Positions 52,256-63,726 of a stretch of DNA of 64,000 nt are shown here, piece by piece. A program made the position numbers and the translations under genes. The stretch is from contig NZ_JACIYP010000007.1 of NCBI RefSeq assembly GCF_014359905.1, forward strand, positions 37,071-101,070. The letters are read 5' to 3'. Position 1 is the stretch's first letter. Each line of letters opens with the position of its first letter. Source of the DNA: Hoeflea sp. Lineage in GTDB: Bacteria; Pseudomonadota; Alphaproteobacteria; Rhizobiales; Rhizobiaceae. A model generated the notes under the pieces. The model was not told where the DNA came from, searched no databases, and saw only the letters and a list, made by a program, of their open reading frames with translations.

Positions 52256-52351
52256 TGTCGCGTGGACCTCCTGTGGTTTGACATCAAAATGACACCAAAA
52301 GTCGGCCGACTTGGCAAGCAAAAACATTTTTAGCGAAGCAAATTCAGAATG

Positions 52352-52378
52352 TTAGCAGCCACCAAATGAGAGTGCTGA
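52352..52378 (+). promoter_or_regulatory. CIRCE-like HrcA operator upstream of groES
   Basis: TTAGCAGCC, nine bases, GAGTGCTGA compares with the CIRCE consensus TTAGCACTC-N9-GAGTGCTAA with three mismatches. The spacer length is exact. It lies 148 bp before groES. HrcA represses groESL through CIRCE in alphaproteobacteria, and the altered left arm may weaken binding. Confidence 0.7.
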
Positions 52379-52525
52379 TTTTTCCGTTTCAAGCTCTTGA
52401 AAAAATCCGGGGCAAAAACCATTTCGACCACCGCCGGGGCCGGGAGATCCGGGCCTGGCTTCCCCCGGAGCCGTGAAGGATCGGGGGAACTGGAAATTCA
52501 CTCAATGTTTGTCCAGGAGGAAAGC

Positions 52526-54504
<1,979 letters not shown>

Positions 54505-54527
54505 TCCATCATCCGCTCAAGCAAAAG

Positions 54528-54556
54528 AAGCCGCCTCGTCACCGGGGCGGCTTTTT
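54528..54556 (+). terminator. Intrinsic terminator of groESL
   Basis: An 8-bp perfect stem (AAGCCGCC at 54528-54535 and GGCGGCTT at 54546-54553) with a 10-base loop is followed by more T residues. It begins 24 bp after the groEL stop. Confidence 0.85.
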
Positions 54557-54661
54557 CATGAGATCCCGCAGGTTGGCCAACCGGACGAATAGACCCGGAC
54601 ACTCGAGGCTGAAGCCGATCGCAACTCCTTGCGGGACGCCCGCCGCTCGCCTCCCGCGGCG

Positions 54662-55951
54662 CTACGGCTTGTCGACTTCGTCGTTGGTGTCTTCGATGTC
54701 GTGATGCTTGCGGATCGACCGCACCACCATCCAGGTAAAGCCGATCGCCACCGGCACGAAGATCGCCGACGCCGTGCCCGCCTTGATCGGCAGGTGCAGC
54801 GCGTCGAGCGGCTTGGCGAGATAGCCGAACAGCCCGACGATATAATAGGAAATCGCCGCCACCGAGAGCCCTTCGACGGTCTGCTGCATCCTGAGCTGCA
54901 GCTTCACGCGCCGGTTCATCGAACTCAGAAGGGCGCTGTTCTGCCGCTCGAGCTCGACATCGATCCAGCTTCTGAGCAGCGATGTGGCGCGCGACAGCTT
55001 GCGCGAGAGGTTCGCCTGGCGTTCCTCGATCGACTGGCAGGTGCGCAGCGCTGGCGCCAGCCGCTTTTCCAGAAACGCGCCGATTGTCTCGAAGCCCGAT
55101 TTCTGGACTTCCGCCAGCGAGGCGATGCGCTCGCGCACGATGGTGTAATAGGCGCGGCTCGCGCCGAACCGGTAAAGGCTGGCCGCAGCATTGGCTTCCA
55201 GCTCCGCCGCGAGAATGGTGATTTCCGCCAGCAGACTGTCGGCATTGTCGCGCGCGCCGGTCTTCATCTCCTGGGTGATCTTGGTCAGGTTGTCCTCGAT
55301 CCGCCGCATCTCCGGCGACAGAGACCGTGCCAGCGACAATCCGAGTGCTGCCAGCGTCCGGTAGGTCTCGATGTCGAGCAGCCGCTGCACCACGGCGCCG
55401 CGGCCGGCATCGGTCATGCCCTTGTCGATCACCAGGATGCGCGTAAGCCCGTCGCCATCCTGACGGAAATCGGTGGCAATCATCGCCTGCCCGCCCTTGA
55501 TCTCGCTCAGGCAAAGGCTGGTCAGATCAAAGGTCTCGATCGCGGCCTGGGTTTCCGGGCCGTCTTCCCGCACCTCGAGCCGGATGCCGGAAATCAGGTT
55601 GCCCGGCGGCGTGAACTGGTCGCCGAAGGGATGGGTGTCCACGGCCTTGCCGAACTTCGACGGCGCCGGCGCATCCCAGAAATAGGTGGAGAATTCCGTG
55701 TGCCGCTCCCACCTGAACGTGCCCTGTCCCCACGGCATGGTGAAATGCGCGGCGTCACGGCCCGGCACGGCCACGCCGCGGGCGCGCGCCAGACCGGCCA
55801 GCACCGCATGATCGACCACCGCGCCGCCATCAGTCAGGAACGCCAGCTGGAAAATCACCCGGGGTTTGCCCACCAGCGCGAAGGGACGCGCATGGATCTC
55901 GCCCAGCGCCTCGGCCCGCCCCTGCGCCATCGGAAATGAAAAACTGCCCAT
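54662..55951 (-). CDS. DUF3422 family membrane protein
   Basis: A 429-residue protein of the DUF3422 family, common in proteobacteria and of unknown function. It starts with EIHARPFALVGKPRVIFQLAFLTDG. A central helical region (about 190-350) and two C-terminal membrane segments (about 360-410, SVAAISYYIVGLFGYLAKPLDAL and SAIFVPVAIGFTWMVV) give a likely large cytoplasmic domain. It is a single gene between groESL and the TRAP operon. Confidence 0.9.
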   Translation of the reverse strand: MGSFSFPMAQGRAEALGEIHARPFALVGKPRVIFQLAFLTDGGAVVDHAVLAGLARARGVAVPGRDAAHFTMPWGQGTFRWERHTEFSTYFWDAPAPSKFGKAVDTHPFGDQFTPPGNLISGIRLEVREDGPETQAAIETFDLTSLCLSEIKGGQAMIATDFRQDGDGLTRILVIDKGMTDAGRGAVVQRLLDIETYRTLAALGLSLARSLSPEMRRIEDNLTKITQEMKTGARDNADSLLAEITILAAELEANAAASLYRFGASRAYYTIVRERIASLAEVQKSGFETIGAFLEKRLAPALRTCQSIEERQANLSRKLSRATSLLRSWIDVELERQNSALLSSMNRRVKLQLRMQQTVEGLSVAAISYYIVGLFGYLAKPLDALHLPIKAGTASAIFVPVAIGFTWMVVRSIRKHHDIEDTNDEVDKP

Positions 55952-56167
55952 CGTGTCGCTAATCCCTGTCAGTGCCCTTGCATGCCGGGCGCGTCAGGCC
56001 CCTGCCCCATGCCGCACCGCACACCTGTTTGTAGGGCCACCCGAACCGCAAGGCAAAGCCCTTTTGCAGGCGCTTACGCGGGAAAATGCGGGAAGGATCA
56101 GTTCCGCCCGCGGGCTTCGACCGGTCGCGGCGCGCGAGCGGGCCGGCGCTTCCGCCCGGGGCCCGCC

Positions 56168-56536
56168 TCAGAACGGGCACGGCGCGATCCGCACCGGAGC
56201 GCCTGCGTCCGCGCCAAGCGTTTCGCAACCATCCGCATGACACAGCGTCCAGGCCGACAGGGTGGCGCCGGAGGCGGCCAGCAGCAGCGCCGGCGTCGCC
56301 GGCGTGTCCGGTGACCAGACCCACCAGCCATCCTCGAGCCGTGCGCCGTCGCCCGGATCCATCCCCGCGCCAGATCCCTTGACCCGCGCCTGGGTGAGTT
56401 GAAGCCCATGTTCCGTCACACGCCAGCTTTCTTCCCACGCGGTCTTTTCCACCGAATGGGTCCACGACAGGGTGAACGTCGCCGCAGCGATCACCAGCAT
56501 CTTGCCGCCGGCCAGGACGCACAGGCCAGGCCCCAT
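56168..56536 (-). CDS. DUF1850 protein associated with the TRAP transporter
   Basis: A 122-residue protein of the DUF1850 family, with a short hydrophobic N-terminus (about 1-22) and the family block LSWTHSVEKTAWEESWRVTEHGLQLTQARVKGSGAGMDP. Genes of this family nearly always accompany TAXI-TRAP transporters, as here. It starts directly after the stop of the permease gene (TAG ATG), so it is the last gene of the operon. Its role is unknown. Confidence 0.85.
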   Translation of the reverse strand: MGPGLCVLAGGKMLVIAAATFTLSWTHSVEKTAWEESWRVTEHGLQLTQARVKGSGAGMDPGDGARLEDGWWVWSPDTPATPALLLAASGATLSAWTLCHADGCETLGADAGAPVRIAPCPF

Positions 56537-58642
56537 CTAGGCAGCCGTCGCGCGGGCGCGCATCTGGCGCCAGGCCAGGAAGGCGAACAGGGCCGAAAGC
56601 CCAAACCCGATCTCGTCGGTCACCGGCAGCGCTGCCACCAGCGTGAAGGCCGCAACCATCGCCAGAGCCCGCATCGGCCAGGAGAGACGTCCGCCGAGAT
56701 AGCCGATCACGGCAGCCCCCCACAACCCGATCGCCAGCACCACCTTGGCGACGATGTAGATCACCGCCGGCACATAGCCGATCTGGTCCGCCAGCGGCCC
56801 GCCATCCTGCAGCATCAGCGCCGGCGTGTAGACCGCCATGAACGGAATGACGAAGCCGGCGGCGGCCACCTTGATCGCCTCCATCGAGATCTTCAGCCCG
56901 TTCTCCTTGGCGATCGGCGCCGCAGCAAAACAGGCGAGCGCCACCGGCGGCGTCAGGTCGGCAAGAATGCCGAAGTAGAACACGAACATGTGGCTCACGA
57001 TCAGCGGCACGCCGAGTTCGAGCAGCGCCGGCCCGGCGATCGACGAGGTGATGATGTAGTTGGGGATGGTGGGAATCCCCATGCCGAGCACGATGCAGGT
57101 GATCATGGTCAAGACCAGCGACAGGAACAGGCTGTGCGCGCCGACCGAAACGATGAACTGCCCGAATGTGTTGGCTGCTCCCGTCAGCGTCATGGTGCCG
57201 ATGATGATGCCGACCACGGCGCAGGCGACGCCCACCGGCAGCGCCGTCTTGGCCCCGTCGGCCAGCGCATCGCGGCAGATGGCCAGCGTCTCGCGGCCGC
57301 CCTTGGAGAAGGCGTTCCAGCCGATCAGCGCCAGCACGGCGGCCAGGATCACCATGATGCCGAACTGCAGGAACGCCGCCGCCACCAGCCCGAGCCCGAT
57401 CCAGAAGATGACCCGGATCACACCGGCCGGCAGGCCCAGCGCAATCGATCCCCCCAGGATCAACAGCACCGTCAGCGCCAGCCCCACGGTTCCGGCAAAC
57501 AGCGGCGTATAGCCCGAAAACAGCAGGTAAATCAGCATCAAGAGCGGCAGCACCAGGAACCATTGCTCCCTGAGCGCCTTCAGTGGCGACGGCAGCTCGT
57601 CCTTCGGCAGGCCGACCAGATTGTGACGGCCCGCTTCCAGATGCACCATCCAGAACGCCGAGGCGAAATACAGCATCGCCGGAATGATCGCCGCCTGCAC
57701 CACCTCGTAATACTCGACGCCCAGCGTCTCGGCCATGATGAAGGCCACTGCCCCCATCACCGGCGGCATCAGCTGCCCGCCCATCGACGACGTCGATTCC
57801 ACCCCGCCGGCAAAGGCCGCGCGGTAGCCGAACTTCTTCATCAGCGGAATGGTGAACTGCCCCGTGGTCACCACATTGGCGACGCCCGAGCCGGAGATCG
57901 TGCCCATCAGGCCCGAGGAAATCACCGAAACCTTGGCAGCCCCGCCGCGCTTGTGGCCGACCATGCCGAGCGAGACGTCGGTGAACAGCTGGATCATGCC
58001 GGCCTTTTCGAGGAAGGCGCCGAACAGGATGAACAGGAAGATGAAGCTCGAGGAGACGAAGATCGGTATGCCGTAGATGCCTTCGGTGCCGTACGCCATG
58101 TGGTCGATCACCTGGGCGAAGTCATAGCCGCGATGGTCGAACGGCGCCGGCAGATATTCGCCGAACAGGCAATAGGCCAGGAATGCGCCGGAGATGATCG
58201 GCAGTGCCGGTCCCATGATCACCCAGGCGGCGGCAAACACGGTGCCAAGCGCAATCACGCCCAGCACGATATCGCGGGTGAGCGGATCGCCGGCCCGCAG
58301 CAACAGCTCGGTGTATTCATACCATTGATAGAAGGCGACAACGACACCAAGCCCGCCGAGGAACCAGGCGGCGGTCTTCACTGCCGGGCCTGATTTGCGC
58401 GCCAGCGCGACCAGCGGAAAAGTCAGCAGAATGAGAAACCCGACATGGATTGCCCGCACGATCTGGCTGGCAAAATCGACAATATGGGCCGCAGTGGCGA
58501 TCTGGAACACCGAAAACACCAATGCGATCCAGAACAGCAAACGACCTTCAAACGACTGTGGAAAGCTTTCCGCCAGGGGATCATGCAGACCCAGATCAGG
58601 CCTGTCCGCGGGCGCCTGGTGCGGCGTTTGATCATGAAGCAT
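56537..58642 (-). CDS. TRAP transporter fused permease (TAXI type, DctQM fusion)
   Basis: A 701-residue membrane protein with the small DctQ-like part at about 45-190 and the large DctM-like part after it, in all about sixteen to eighteen membrane segments. PPVMGAVAFIMAETLGVEYYEVVQAAIIPAMLYF and GLMGTISGSGVANVVTTGQFTIPLMK are typical of the TAXI group. The start at 58642 follows GGGAGGATA. It is driven by an ion gradient and takes up the ligand bound by the protein encoded 97 bp upstream. Confidence 0.93.
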   Translation of the reverse strand: MLHDQTPHQAPADRPDLGLHDPLAESFPQSFEGRLLFWIALVFSVFQIATAAHIVDFASQIVRAIHVGFLILLTFPLVALARKSGPAVKTAAWFLGGLGVVVAFYQWYEYTELLLRAGDPLTRDIVLGVIALGTVFAAAWVIMGPALPIISGAFLAYCLFGEYLPAPFDHRGYDFAQVIDHMAYGTEGIYGIPIFVSSSFIFLFILFGAFLEKAGMIQLFTDVSLGMVGHKRGGAAKVSVISSGLMGTISGSGVANVVTTGQFTIPLMKKFGYRAAFAGGVESTSSMGGQLMPPVMGAVAFIMAETLGVEYYEVVQAAIIPAMLYFASAFWMVHLEAGRHNLVGLPKDELPSPLKALREQWFLVLPLLMLIYLLFSGYTPLFAGTVGLALTVLLILGGSIALGLPAGVIRVIFWIGLGLVAAAFLQFGIMVILAAVLALIGWNAFSKGGRETLAICRDALADGAKTALPVGVACAVVGIIIGTMTLTGAANTFGQFIVSVGAHSLFLSLVLTMITCIVLGMGIPTIPNYIITSSIAGPALLELGVPLIVSHMFVFYFGILADLTPPVALACFAAAPIAKENGLKISMEAIKVAAAGFVIPFMAVYTPALMLQDGGPLADQIGYVPAVIYIVAKVVLAIGLWGAAVIGYLGGRLSWPMRALAMVAAFTLVAALPVTDEIGFGLSALFAFLAWRQMRARATAA

Positions 58643-58739
58643 GCGATATCCTCCCCAATGCGCAGATGCCAAACAAGGCGAGGTGAAATCTCCACCCCGC
58701 CTCGATTGTGCTGACGTCAGTCCGAACTTTCGCCCGGTC

Positions 58740-59696
58740 TTACATCATGCCTTTTTCCTTGTAGAAGCGTTCCGCGCCCGGATGCAGCGGCACCGGCATG
58801 CCGTTGAGCGCGTTTTCCAGCTTGATCTGCTTGGCGGCATTGTGGGCTGCTTCCAGCTCGGGAAGGTTCTCAAACAGCTGCTTGGTCATCTCATAGGCGA
58901 GATCGTCGCTGACATCCGAATGGGTGACGAGGAAGTTGACCACGGCAACAGTCGGAACATCGGCGTCCTGGCCATTGTAGGTGCCCGCTGGAATGGTCGC
59001 CGCGATGTAGGGTGCGCCAAGGGCTGTCACCACCTCTGCTGGCACCGCCACCATCTGGATGTCGACCGATGTCGACAGGTCCTTGATCGACGAGACGCCG
59101 AGACCGGCCGACTGCAGCGTCCCGTCAAGCTGGCGGTTCTTGATCAGTTCGACCGATTCCGCGAACGGCAGATATTCGGTCTTCGACAGATCGTCATAGG
59201 ACATGCCTGCAGCCGCGAAGATGGCGCGGGCATTGAGTTCCGTGCCCGATTTGGCGGCGCCCACGGACAGACCCTTGCCCTTGAACCCGGCGAGATCGGT
59301 GATGCCCGACTCCTTCGAGGCGACGATCTGGATGTAGTTGGGATAGACCGCCGCAATGCCGCGCAGCTTGTCGAGCGGCGCCTTGAAACCGGCATCCGCG
59401 TTGCCTTCCCAGGCGAGCTTGACCGAATCGCCAAGCGCCAGCGCCAGTTCGCCCTTGCCCTGCTGCAACAGGTTGAGATTTTCCACCGAGGCCTTGGTCG
59501 ACTGCACCTGGGTGCGCACGCCCTCGATCTTCTCGGCATATATCTTCGACAGGCCGACGCCGAGCGGATAATACACGCCCGATGTGCCGCCGGTCAGGAT
59601 GTTGACGAACTGGTCGGCCTTGGCGGGCGCCAGCGACAGGCCCATGGCAGTTGCTGCCATAAGGGTGACAAGACTTCTGCGATTAAGTGTAATCAT
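58740..59696 (-). CDS. TAXI-family TRAP solute-binding protein
   Basis: A 318-residue periplasmic receptor with a Sec signal (about 1-26). FVNILTGGTSGVYYPLGVGLSKIY is the family opening, and QSTKASVENLNLLQQGKGELALALGDSVKLAWEG follows. The start at 59696 gives the signal peptide directly. It heads the receptor-permease-DUF1850 operon. Characterised TAXI systems take up glutamate, 2-oxoglutarate or similar acids, but the ligand here is unknown. Confidence 0.93.
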   Translation of the reverse strand: MITLNRRSLVTLMAATAMGLSLAPAKADQFVNILTGGTSGVYYPLGVGLSKIYAEKIEGVRTQVQSTKASVENLNLLQQGKGELALALGDSVKLAWEGNADAGFKAPLDKLRGIAAVYPNYIQIVASKESGITDLAGFKGKGLSVGAAKSGTELNARAIFAAAGMSYDDLSKTEYLPFAESVELIKNRQLDGTLQSAGLGVSSIKDLSTSVDIQMVAVPAEVVTALGAPYIAATIPAGTYNGQDADVPTVAVVNFLVTHSDVSDDLAYEMTKQLFENLPELEAAHNAAKQIKLENALNGMPVPLHPGAERFYKEKGMM

Positions 59697-60081
59697 CGGG
59701 TTCTCCTCCATATTCCGATACAGGCGAAACGCGCTTATCCACCGCGCTTCGCGACGGCTTCTCACTAGCAGCACGCGTGCCAGTCCTTGCTCTACAGGAT
59801 TTCCACGGCTTTGGCCAAATGCGAACCGGAAAAGCGGCAAGATTTTGCCAGATGTCAGCCGGCGCCTGGCACGACCTTGCCAAATCGAGCTCGGAGCACC
59901 GGTTCCTAAACGTCATGGAAACGATATCGTTTTGCGCCGATCGGGGATCGGCCTTTGCGGACTTTGCAGACCTGAAAATGCTTTCATTTGCAGAGACCAG
60001 TGATAACATACCAAAATCGGCACGGATGCTGATAGCCCCTCCGGGGAGGGAGAGGCTCACATAACTGGGAGGAGTCAGCGT
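59697..60081. other. Divergent control region between the TAXI operon and the sugar dehydrogenase
   Basis: This 385-bp region has no credible gene. It holds two inverted repeats: GGCAAGATTTTGCC at 59836-59849 and AAACGATATCGTTT at 59919-59932. The second is a perfect 14-bp palindrome of the type bound by LacI- or GntR-like regulators. Neither regulator is encoded nearby. Confidence 0.5.
59919..59932. promoter_or_regulatory. 14-bp perfect palindrome, candidate operator
   Basis: AAACGATATCGTTT lies about 150 bp upstream of the sugar dehydrogenase gene and 220 bp upstream of the TAXI receptor gene. Its symmetry suggests a dimeric repressor site controlling one or both divergent operons. Confidence 0.45.
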
Positions 60082-61335
60082 ATGAAAAAACTATTTTTAT
60101 CTCTGGCAGTCGGTGCATTGATGACGTCAACTGCCTTGGCCCAATCCGCGAACGTGCCAAGCAATCTGGAGAAGCTGTCCGGTTTCAAGACAACCGGCGT
60201 CACCGAGTTCACTTTCATTGAACAGGGGGGTGACTACGCCGAAGGGATCAAGAAGAACCTCGAACGCATCACCTTGCCGGATGGTTTCAAGATCGAGCTG
60301 TATGCGGTTGTTCCCGATGCCCGTCATATGGCCGTTGGTCCGCAGGGTATTGTCACCATCGTTGGAACACGGAAAGACAAGGTTTGGGCTGTCACGGACA
60401 GGAACAAGGACCGCGTCGCCGACGAGGTAAAGGACTTTGCCCCGTCGCTGACATTCACAATTCCGAACGGTCCTTGCTTTTCCAAGGATGGTTTCCTCTA
60501 CATAGCCGAGCAGAACCGGGTCCTGCTGTTTCCGGCCGCCGAGTTTTTCTATGAAAGCCCGGATGTCGCGGCATTCAATCTGGTGCCGCAAGGTGAACTG
60601 ATCCCCGCGGATCAGGAAAGCTTCAATCACACAGCCCGTGTCTGCAAACTCGGTCCGGATGGCAAGATCTACATCTCGCTGGGTCAGCCGTTCAACGTTG
60701 CTCCCGCTGAGAACCTTGAGATCAACACCAAATGGGGAATCGGCGGCATCATCCGTATGAACACCGATGGCACGGGCCGCGAGGTTTACACCTATGGCAT
60801 CCGCAACTCGGTCGGTCATGACTTCGATCCGACAACCGGCGACCTGTGGTTCACCGACAATCAGGTGGACGGCATGGGCGACGACATCCCTCCGGGTGAA
60901 CTCAACCACCAGACAGCCATGGGCCAGCATTTCGGCCATCCCTGGTTTGGCGGCGGGGATGTCCGCACCAATGAGTATGCCGGGCAGGATGTTCCTGTCG
61001 AAGTTGTCATGCCAGCCGTTGCAACGGTTGCGCATGCAGCTGATCTCGGAATGACCTTCTATACGGGCAAACAGTTCCCGGCCAAGTACAAGAACGCCAT
61101 CTTCTCCGCCCAGCATGGGTCCTGGAACCGGACAACCCCGGTGGGCGCCCGTGTGATGGTCACCACCATCGATGGTGAGGGAAATGCCACCATGGAGCCG
61201 TTTGCGGAAGGCTGGATCGACGAAAACGGCGAGTATCTCGGTCGCCCTGTCGACGTTGCGCAATTGCGCGACGGATCGATCCTGGTTTCAGACGACCTTG
61301 CCGGTGCTCTCTACCGGATCAGTTACGGCGAATGA
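60082..61335 (+). CDS. Periplasmic PQQ-type sugar (sorbosone-like) dehydrogenase
   Basis: A 417-residue beta-propeller protein of the sorbosone/glucose dehydrogenase family (GSDH) with a Sec signal (about 1-21). Motifs are LPDGFKIELYAVVPDARHMAVGPQG, LGPDGKIYISLGQPFN, TYGIRNSVGHDFDPTTGDLWFTDN and FSAQHGSWNRTTPVGARV. Such enzymes use PQQ to oxidise aldoses or related substrates in the periplasm. GGAGG stands upstream of the ATG. The stop overlaps a diheme cytochrome gene, which is the likely electron acceptor. No PQQ biosynthesis gene is in the window. Confidence 0.88.
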   Translation: MKKLFLSLAVGALMTSTALAQSANVPSNLEKLSGFKTTGVTEFTFIEQGGDYAEGIKKNLERITLPDGFKIELYAVVPDARHMAVGPQGIVTIVGTRKDKVWAVTDRNKDRVADEVKDFAPSLTFTIPNGPCFSKDGFLYIAEQNRVLLFPAAEFFYESPDVAAFNLVPQGELIPADQESFNHTARVCKLGPDGKIYISLGQPFNVAPAENLEINTKWGIGGIIRMNTDGTGREVYTYGIRNSVGHDFDPTTGDLWFTDNQVDGMGDDIPPGELNHQTAMGQHFGHPWFGGGDVRTNEYAGQDVPVEVVMPAVATVAHAADLGMTFYTGKQFPAKYKNAIFSAQHGSWNRTTPVGARVMVTTIDGEGNATMEPFAEGWIDENGEYLGRPVDVAQLRDGSILVSDDLAGALYRISYGE

Positions 61336-61913
61336 GGGCGGTTTTCATTGTTGGTCTCGGCGGGCTTTTGCTCGCCGGGACTGCCCAGGCCCAGGATGCA
61401 GTTGAGGGAAAGGCCGCCGACGGCAAGAAAATCGCCGGGCAATGCAGAACCTGCCACGGGATTGATGGCTATGCCAAAATCCCGATTGCGCCGCATATCG
61501 GCGGCGAACCCGCATCCTATATAATCCGCCAGTTGACTGCGTTTCGGGACGGCACACGGACACATGAAATGATGTCGGTCGTCGCGAAAACGCTGACCGA
61601 TCAGCAAATCGCCGATGTCGCGGCCTGGTATTCCTCACATAGCGCAACGGCAACCCTGACCGCCGATGCTTCAGGCGCGCCTGAGCTGTGCGCGGCATGC
61701 CACGGCGTAGACGGCATTGCGGCGGTGGAGGACGCGCCGAACCTCGCTGGCGAAACCAACATCTATATCGACACGCAGCTCAAGGCATTCCGCCTTGGAA
61801 AGCGCAAGCATGAAGTGATGAGCGCAATTGCGGCGGATTTGACCGATGAACAGATACGCGCCTTCGCCGATTGGTATGGCAGCGTGAAGCTCGAAATCAA
61901 GATGGCGAATTGA
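61332..61913 (+). CDS. Diheme c-type cytochrome (c4-like)
   Basis: A 193-residue secreted cytochrome with a Sec signal (about 1-18) and two CxxCH sites in two similar halves: CRTCH near residue 38 and CAACH near residue 118. Each half has the c4-type pattern of a heme site followed by GEP or GETN and an EIMS-like methionine region (THEMMSVVAK and KHEVMSAIAA). Its start overlaps the dehydrogenase stop (ATGA). It should pass electrons from the dehydrogenase to the respiratory chain. Confidence 0.92.
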   Translation: MRAVFIVGLGGLLLAGTAQAQDAVEGKAADGKKIAGQCRTCHGIDGYAKIPIAPHIGGEPASYIIRQLTAFRDGTRTHEMMSVVAKTLTDQQIADVAAWYSSHSATATLTADASGAPELCAACHGVDGIAAVEDAPNLAGETNIYIDTQLKAFRLGKRKHEVMSAIAADLTDEQIRAFADWYGSVKLEIKMAN

Positions 61914-62003
61914 TGCTTGTCGCGGTCAAATGACTCCGTTTGAAAGCGGGCACGTTCGCAACTCCCTGAATTTCCTATCGTCCAAGGCGCTACTTTTTTC
62001 ACG

Positions 62004-62226
62004 TATGCAATTGTGAATGCCTTCTCCTCCGATGGACGGCGCATCGTTACTGCATCTGCAGACAAAACCGCCAGAGTTTGGGATGGCGAGAACGGTGCCG
62101 CGATAGCCGAGCTCGTTGGGCATAAGGACCCAGTGCGCAGTGCGGTCTTCTCGCCCGACGGGCGGCGGATCGTTGCCCCATTAATTAACGCATACCATTT
62201 CGTCCTCTCCTGGGATGCGCCGTGAG
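62004..62226 (+). pseudogene. WD40-repeat protein remnant
   Basis: About 70 codons encode one and a half WD40 blades (FSSDGRRIVTASADKTARVWDGENGAAIAELVGHKDPVRSAVFSPDGRRIV) and then break into unrelated sequence. Full proteins of this type have seven or more blades. No start with a ribosome site is seen. The rest of the 570-bp gap (61914-62483) holds no other gene; a signal-peptide-like fragment of 29 codons starts at 62221. Confidence 0.6.
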
Positions 62227-62483
62227 CTGCATCCTCCTCGCCGCGATCGTTCTGGCCCTGCCTGCCGTCGCGCTGTCCCCTCACCCACTGGTCATCGGGA
62301 AAGTCCCATAAGGCTCAAGCGTGATCCCTGGACTTGGCGCATTCTGCCATGCCAAAACGTGAGATTTGCCAACCCGGGTTCAGTTGCCGGAATAGAAACC
62401 TTCATTCACGGCGAACGGATTTCCGGCGAACCCCGTCAGCAAGCCGCGCCTATGTGCCTGGACGCAAGCGCAAACGGCCGCAT

Positions 62484-63296
62484 TCAAGCGCGCGCGCTGG
62501 CAATCCACACGGAAGCCCGCAATTGCACGACAGCAGGATCGACCCCCAAAGCGCTTAGGGCCTCACGCAGCCGGTGTTCGGCGTTGGCTCGCAAGGCCGG
62601 GTTTTCGCGAATGATCTTTCCAAGCGGTCCAACTCTTGAGAGAACTGAGGTCATCGCGTCGACATCGCCGCTCGACACATTCTCATCATGCGATTGAATG
62701 GTGATGTTGCTGAATCCAGACGCCTCAAGGGTCGCACATATGTGGTCGGGGTCAGCCAAGCTAAAAGGGCGCTCATCGATTGGCGACGCAAATCCGGCGG
62801 CCAGTAGCGGGAACTGGTCCAGTTCGTTGTCTTGAAATGAGCGCCAGCAGGTGAACGCGAGTTTTCCGGAAGGTCTCAGCATTCTGTAAAAATTGGAAAA
62901 TGCAGCGACTGCATTCGCAAAAGCCATCACTCCGAACCGGGAAAACACCGCATCCACACTTGCAGACGGCAGGTCCAGGAAAGTGGCGTCTGCCTGTCTC
63001 AGACTTACCTGGCCGAGCGACGCGGTCCTGCGCGCGGCGATGTCGAGAAGCAAGGGCGCCAAATCGACGCCGATGACCTGCCCGCTGACTCCGACCCGGC
63101 CAGCGAGCTGGAGTAGGGTCTGGCCGGTGCCGCAGCCGATATCGAGAACAACTTCTCCAGCGCGGGCATCCAAGGCGTCGATGGCGCGCAGCCCTAGGGG
63201 AGAAAGCTGAAGGTCAATGAGTTCATAAGCCTCCGCCCACGCCTTTGCGTGCAGAAGCCCGGAGGTTGTGGTGTTCGCTGAATCTTGACCCGACAT
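62484..63296 (-). CDS. Class I SAM-dependent methyltransferase
   Basis: A 270-residue methyltransferase of the UbiE/Methyltransf_11 kind. The SAM-binding motif is VVLDIGCGTGQTLLQLA (about residues 49-65), followed by VIGVDLAPLLLDIAARR and RQADATFLDLPSASVDAVFSRFGVMAF. The ATG at 63296 gives the usual distance to motif I, although no clear ribosome site precedes it. It stands alone between gene remnants, so the context does not suggest a substrate. Confidence 0.85.
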   Translation of the reverse strand: MSGQDSANTTTSGLLHAKAWAEAYELIDLQLSPLGLRAIDALDARAGEVVLDIGCGTGQTLLQLAGRVGVSGQVIGVDLAPLLLDIAARRTASLGQVSLRQADATFLDLPSASVDAVFSRFGVMAFANAVAAFSNFYRMLRPSGKLAFTCWRSFQDNELDQFPLLAAGFASPIDERPFSLADPDHICATLEASGFSNITIQSHDENVSSGDVDAMTSVLSRVGPLGKIIRENPALRANAEHRLREALSALGVDPAVVQLRASVWIASARA

Positions 63297-63456
63297 TGGA
63301 GCAAAATAGCAGGCGGGAATGTTAAGGTCTGCACCCTGGTTTAGGCAGCTTTGAAATGTTCGTGAATTTGAGAGAGCCGTCCTGGCTTTGAACAGGTCTC
63401 CCGCCCGATCCGGTTCGCGGAATGGCCGCACCCGTCGGGCAGGTCCGGTCCCTCGC

Positions 63457-63726
63457 TCACCACTCCGCCCGCGCTGTCCCCAGCCGCCGCGCCGGCCGCG
63501 CCCAGCCCATCGTCGCACCGCCGATACTCAACGGCGGCCGCAGCCTCAGCGCCGGACCCCAATCGGTTTGCTCGATCTCATCTTCATAATCGGCCCGTTC
63601 CGGCTTGCCAATTAATGTCGCCACTTTGCCCTGCGGCCATCCGGCCAGAAACCCGCCGACCCGCGCCAGCGAGGTGCGCCACCGCGATTCCGCAGCCTGG
63701 GTGTGGCGCAGCGTCAGCCCGCGCAC
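63457..63726 (-). CDS. Hypothetical protein or fragment
   Basis: An 89-residue frame without a recognisable family. The middle (GKVATLIGKPERADYEDEIEQTDWGPALRLRPPL) looks protein-like; the end is rich in arginine. It touches a citrate synthase remnant on the other strand. It may be the end of a decayed gene or simply an open frame in GC-rich DNA. Confidence 0.2.
   Translation of the reverse strand: MRGLTLRHTQAAESRWRTSLARVGGFLAGWPQGKVATLIGKPERADYEDEIEQTDWGPALRLRPPLSIGGATMGWARPARRLGTARAEW

Noticed and set aside
56399..58393. A plus-strand open frame of 664 codons opposite the TRAP permease gene
   Set aside because: Antisense composition artefact (His/Gln/Arg/Asp-rich); the minus strand encodes an intact fused TRAP permease.
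59867..59881. Sigma-54-like sequence TGGCACGACCTTGCC before the sugar dehydrogenase
   Set aside because: Only nine bases separate the GG and GC doublets; RpoN promoters need ten, so it is unlikely to work.
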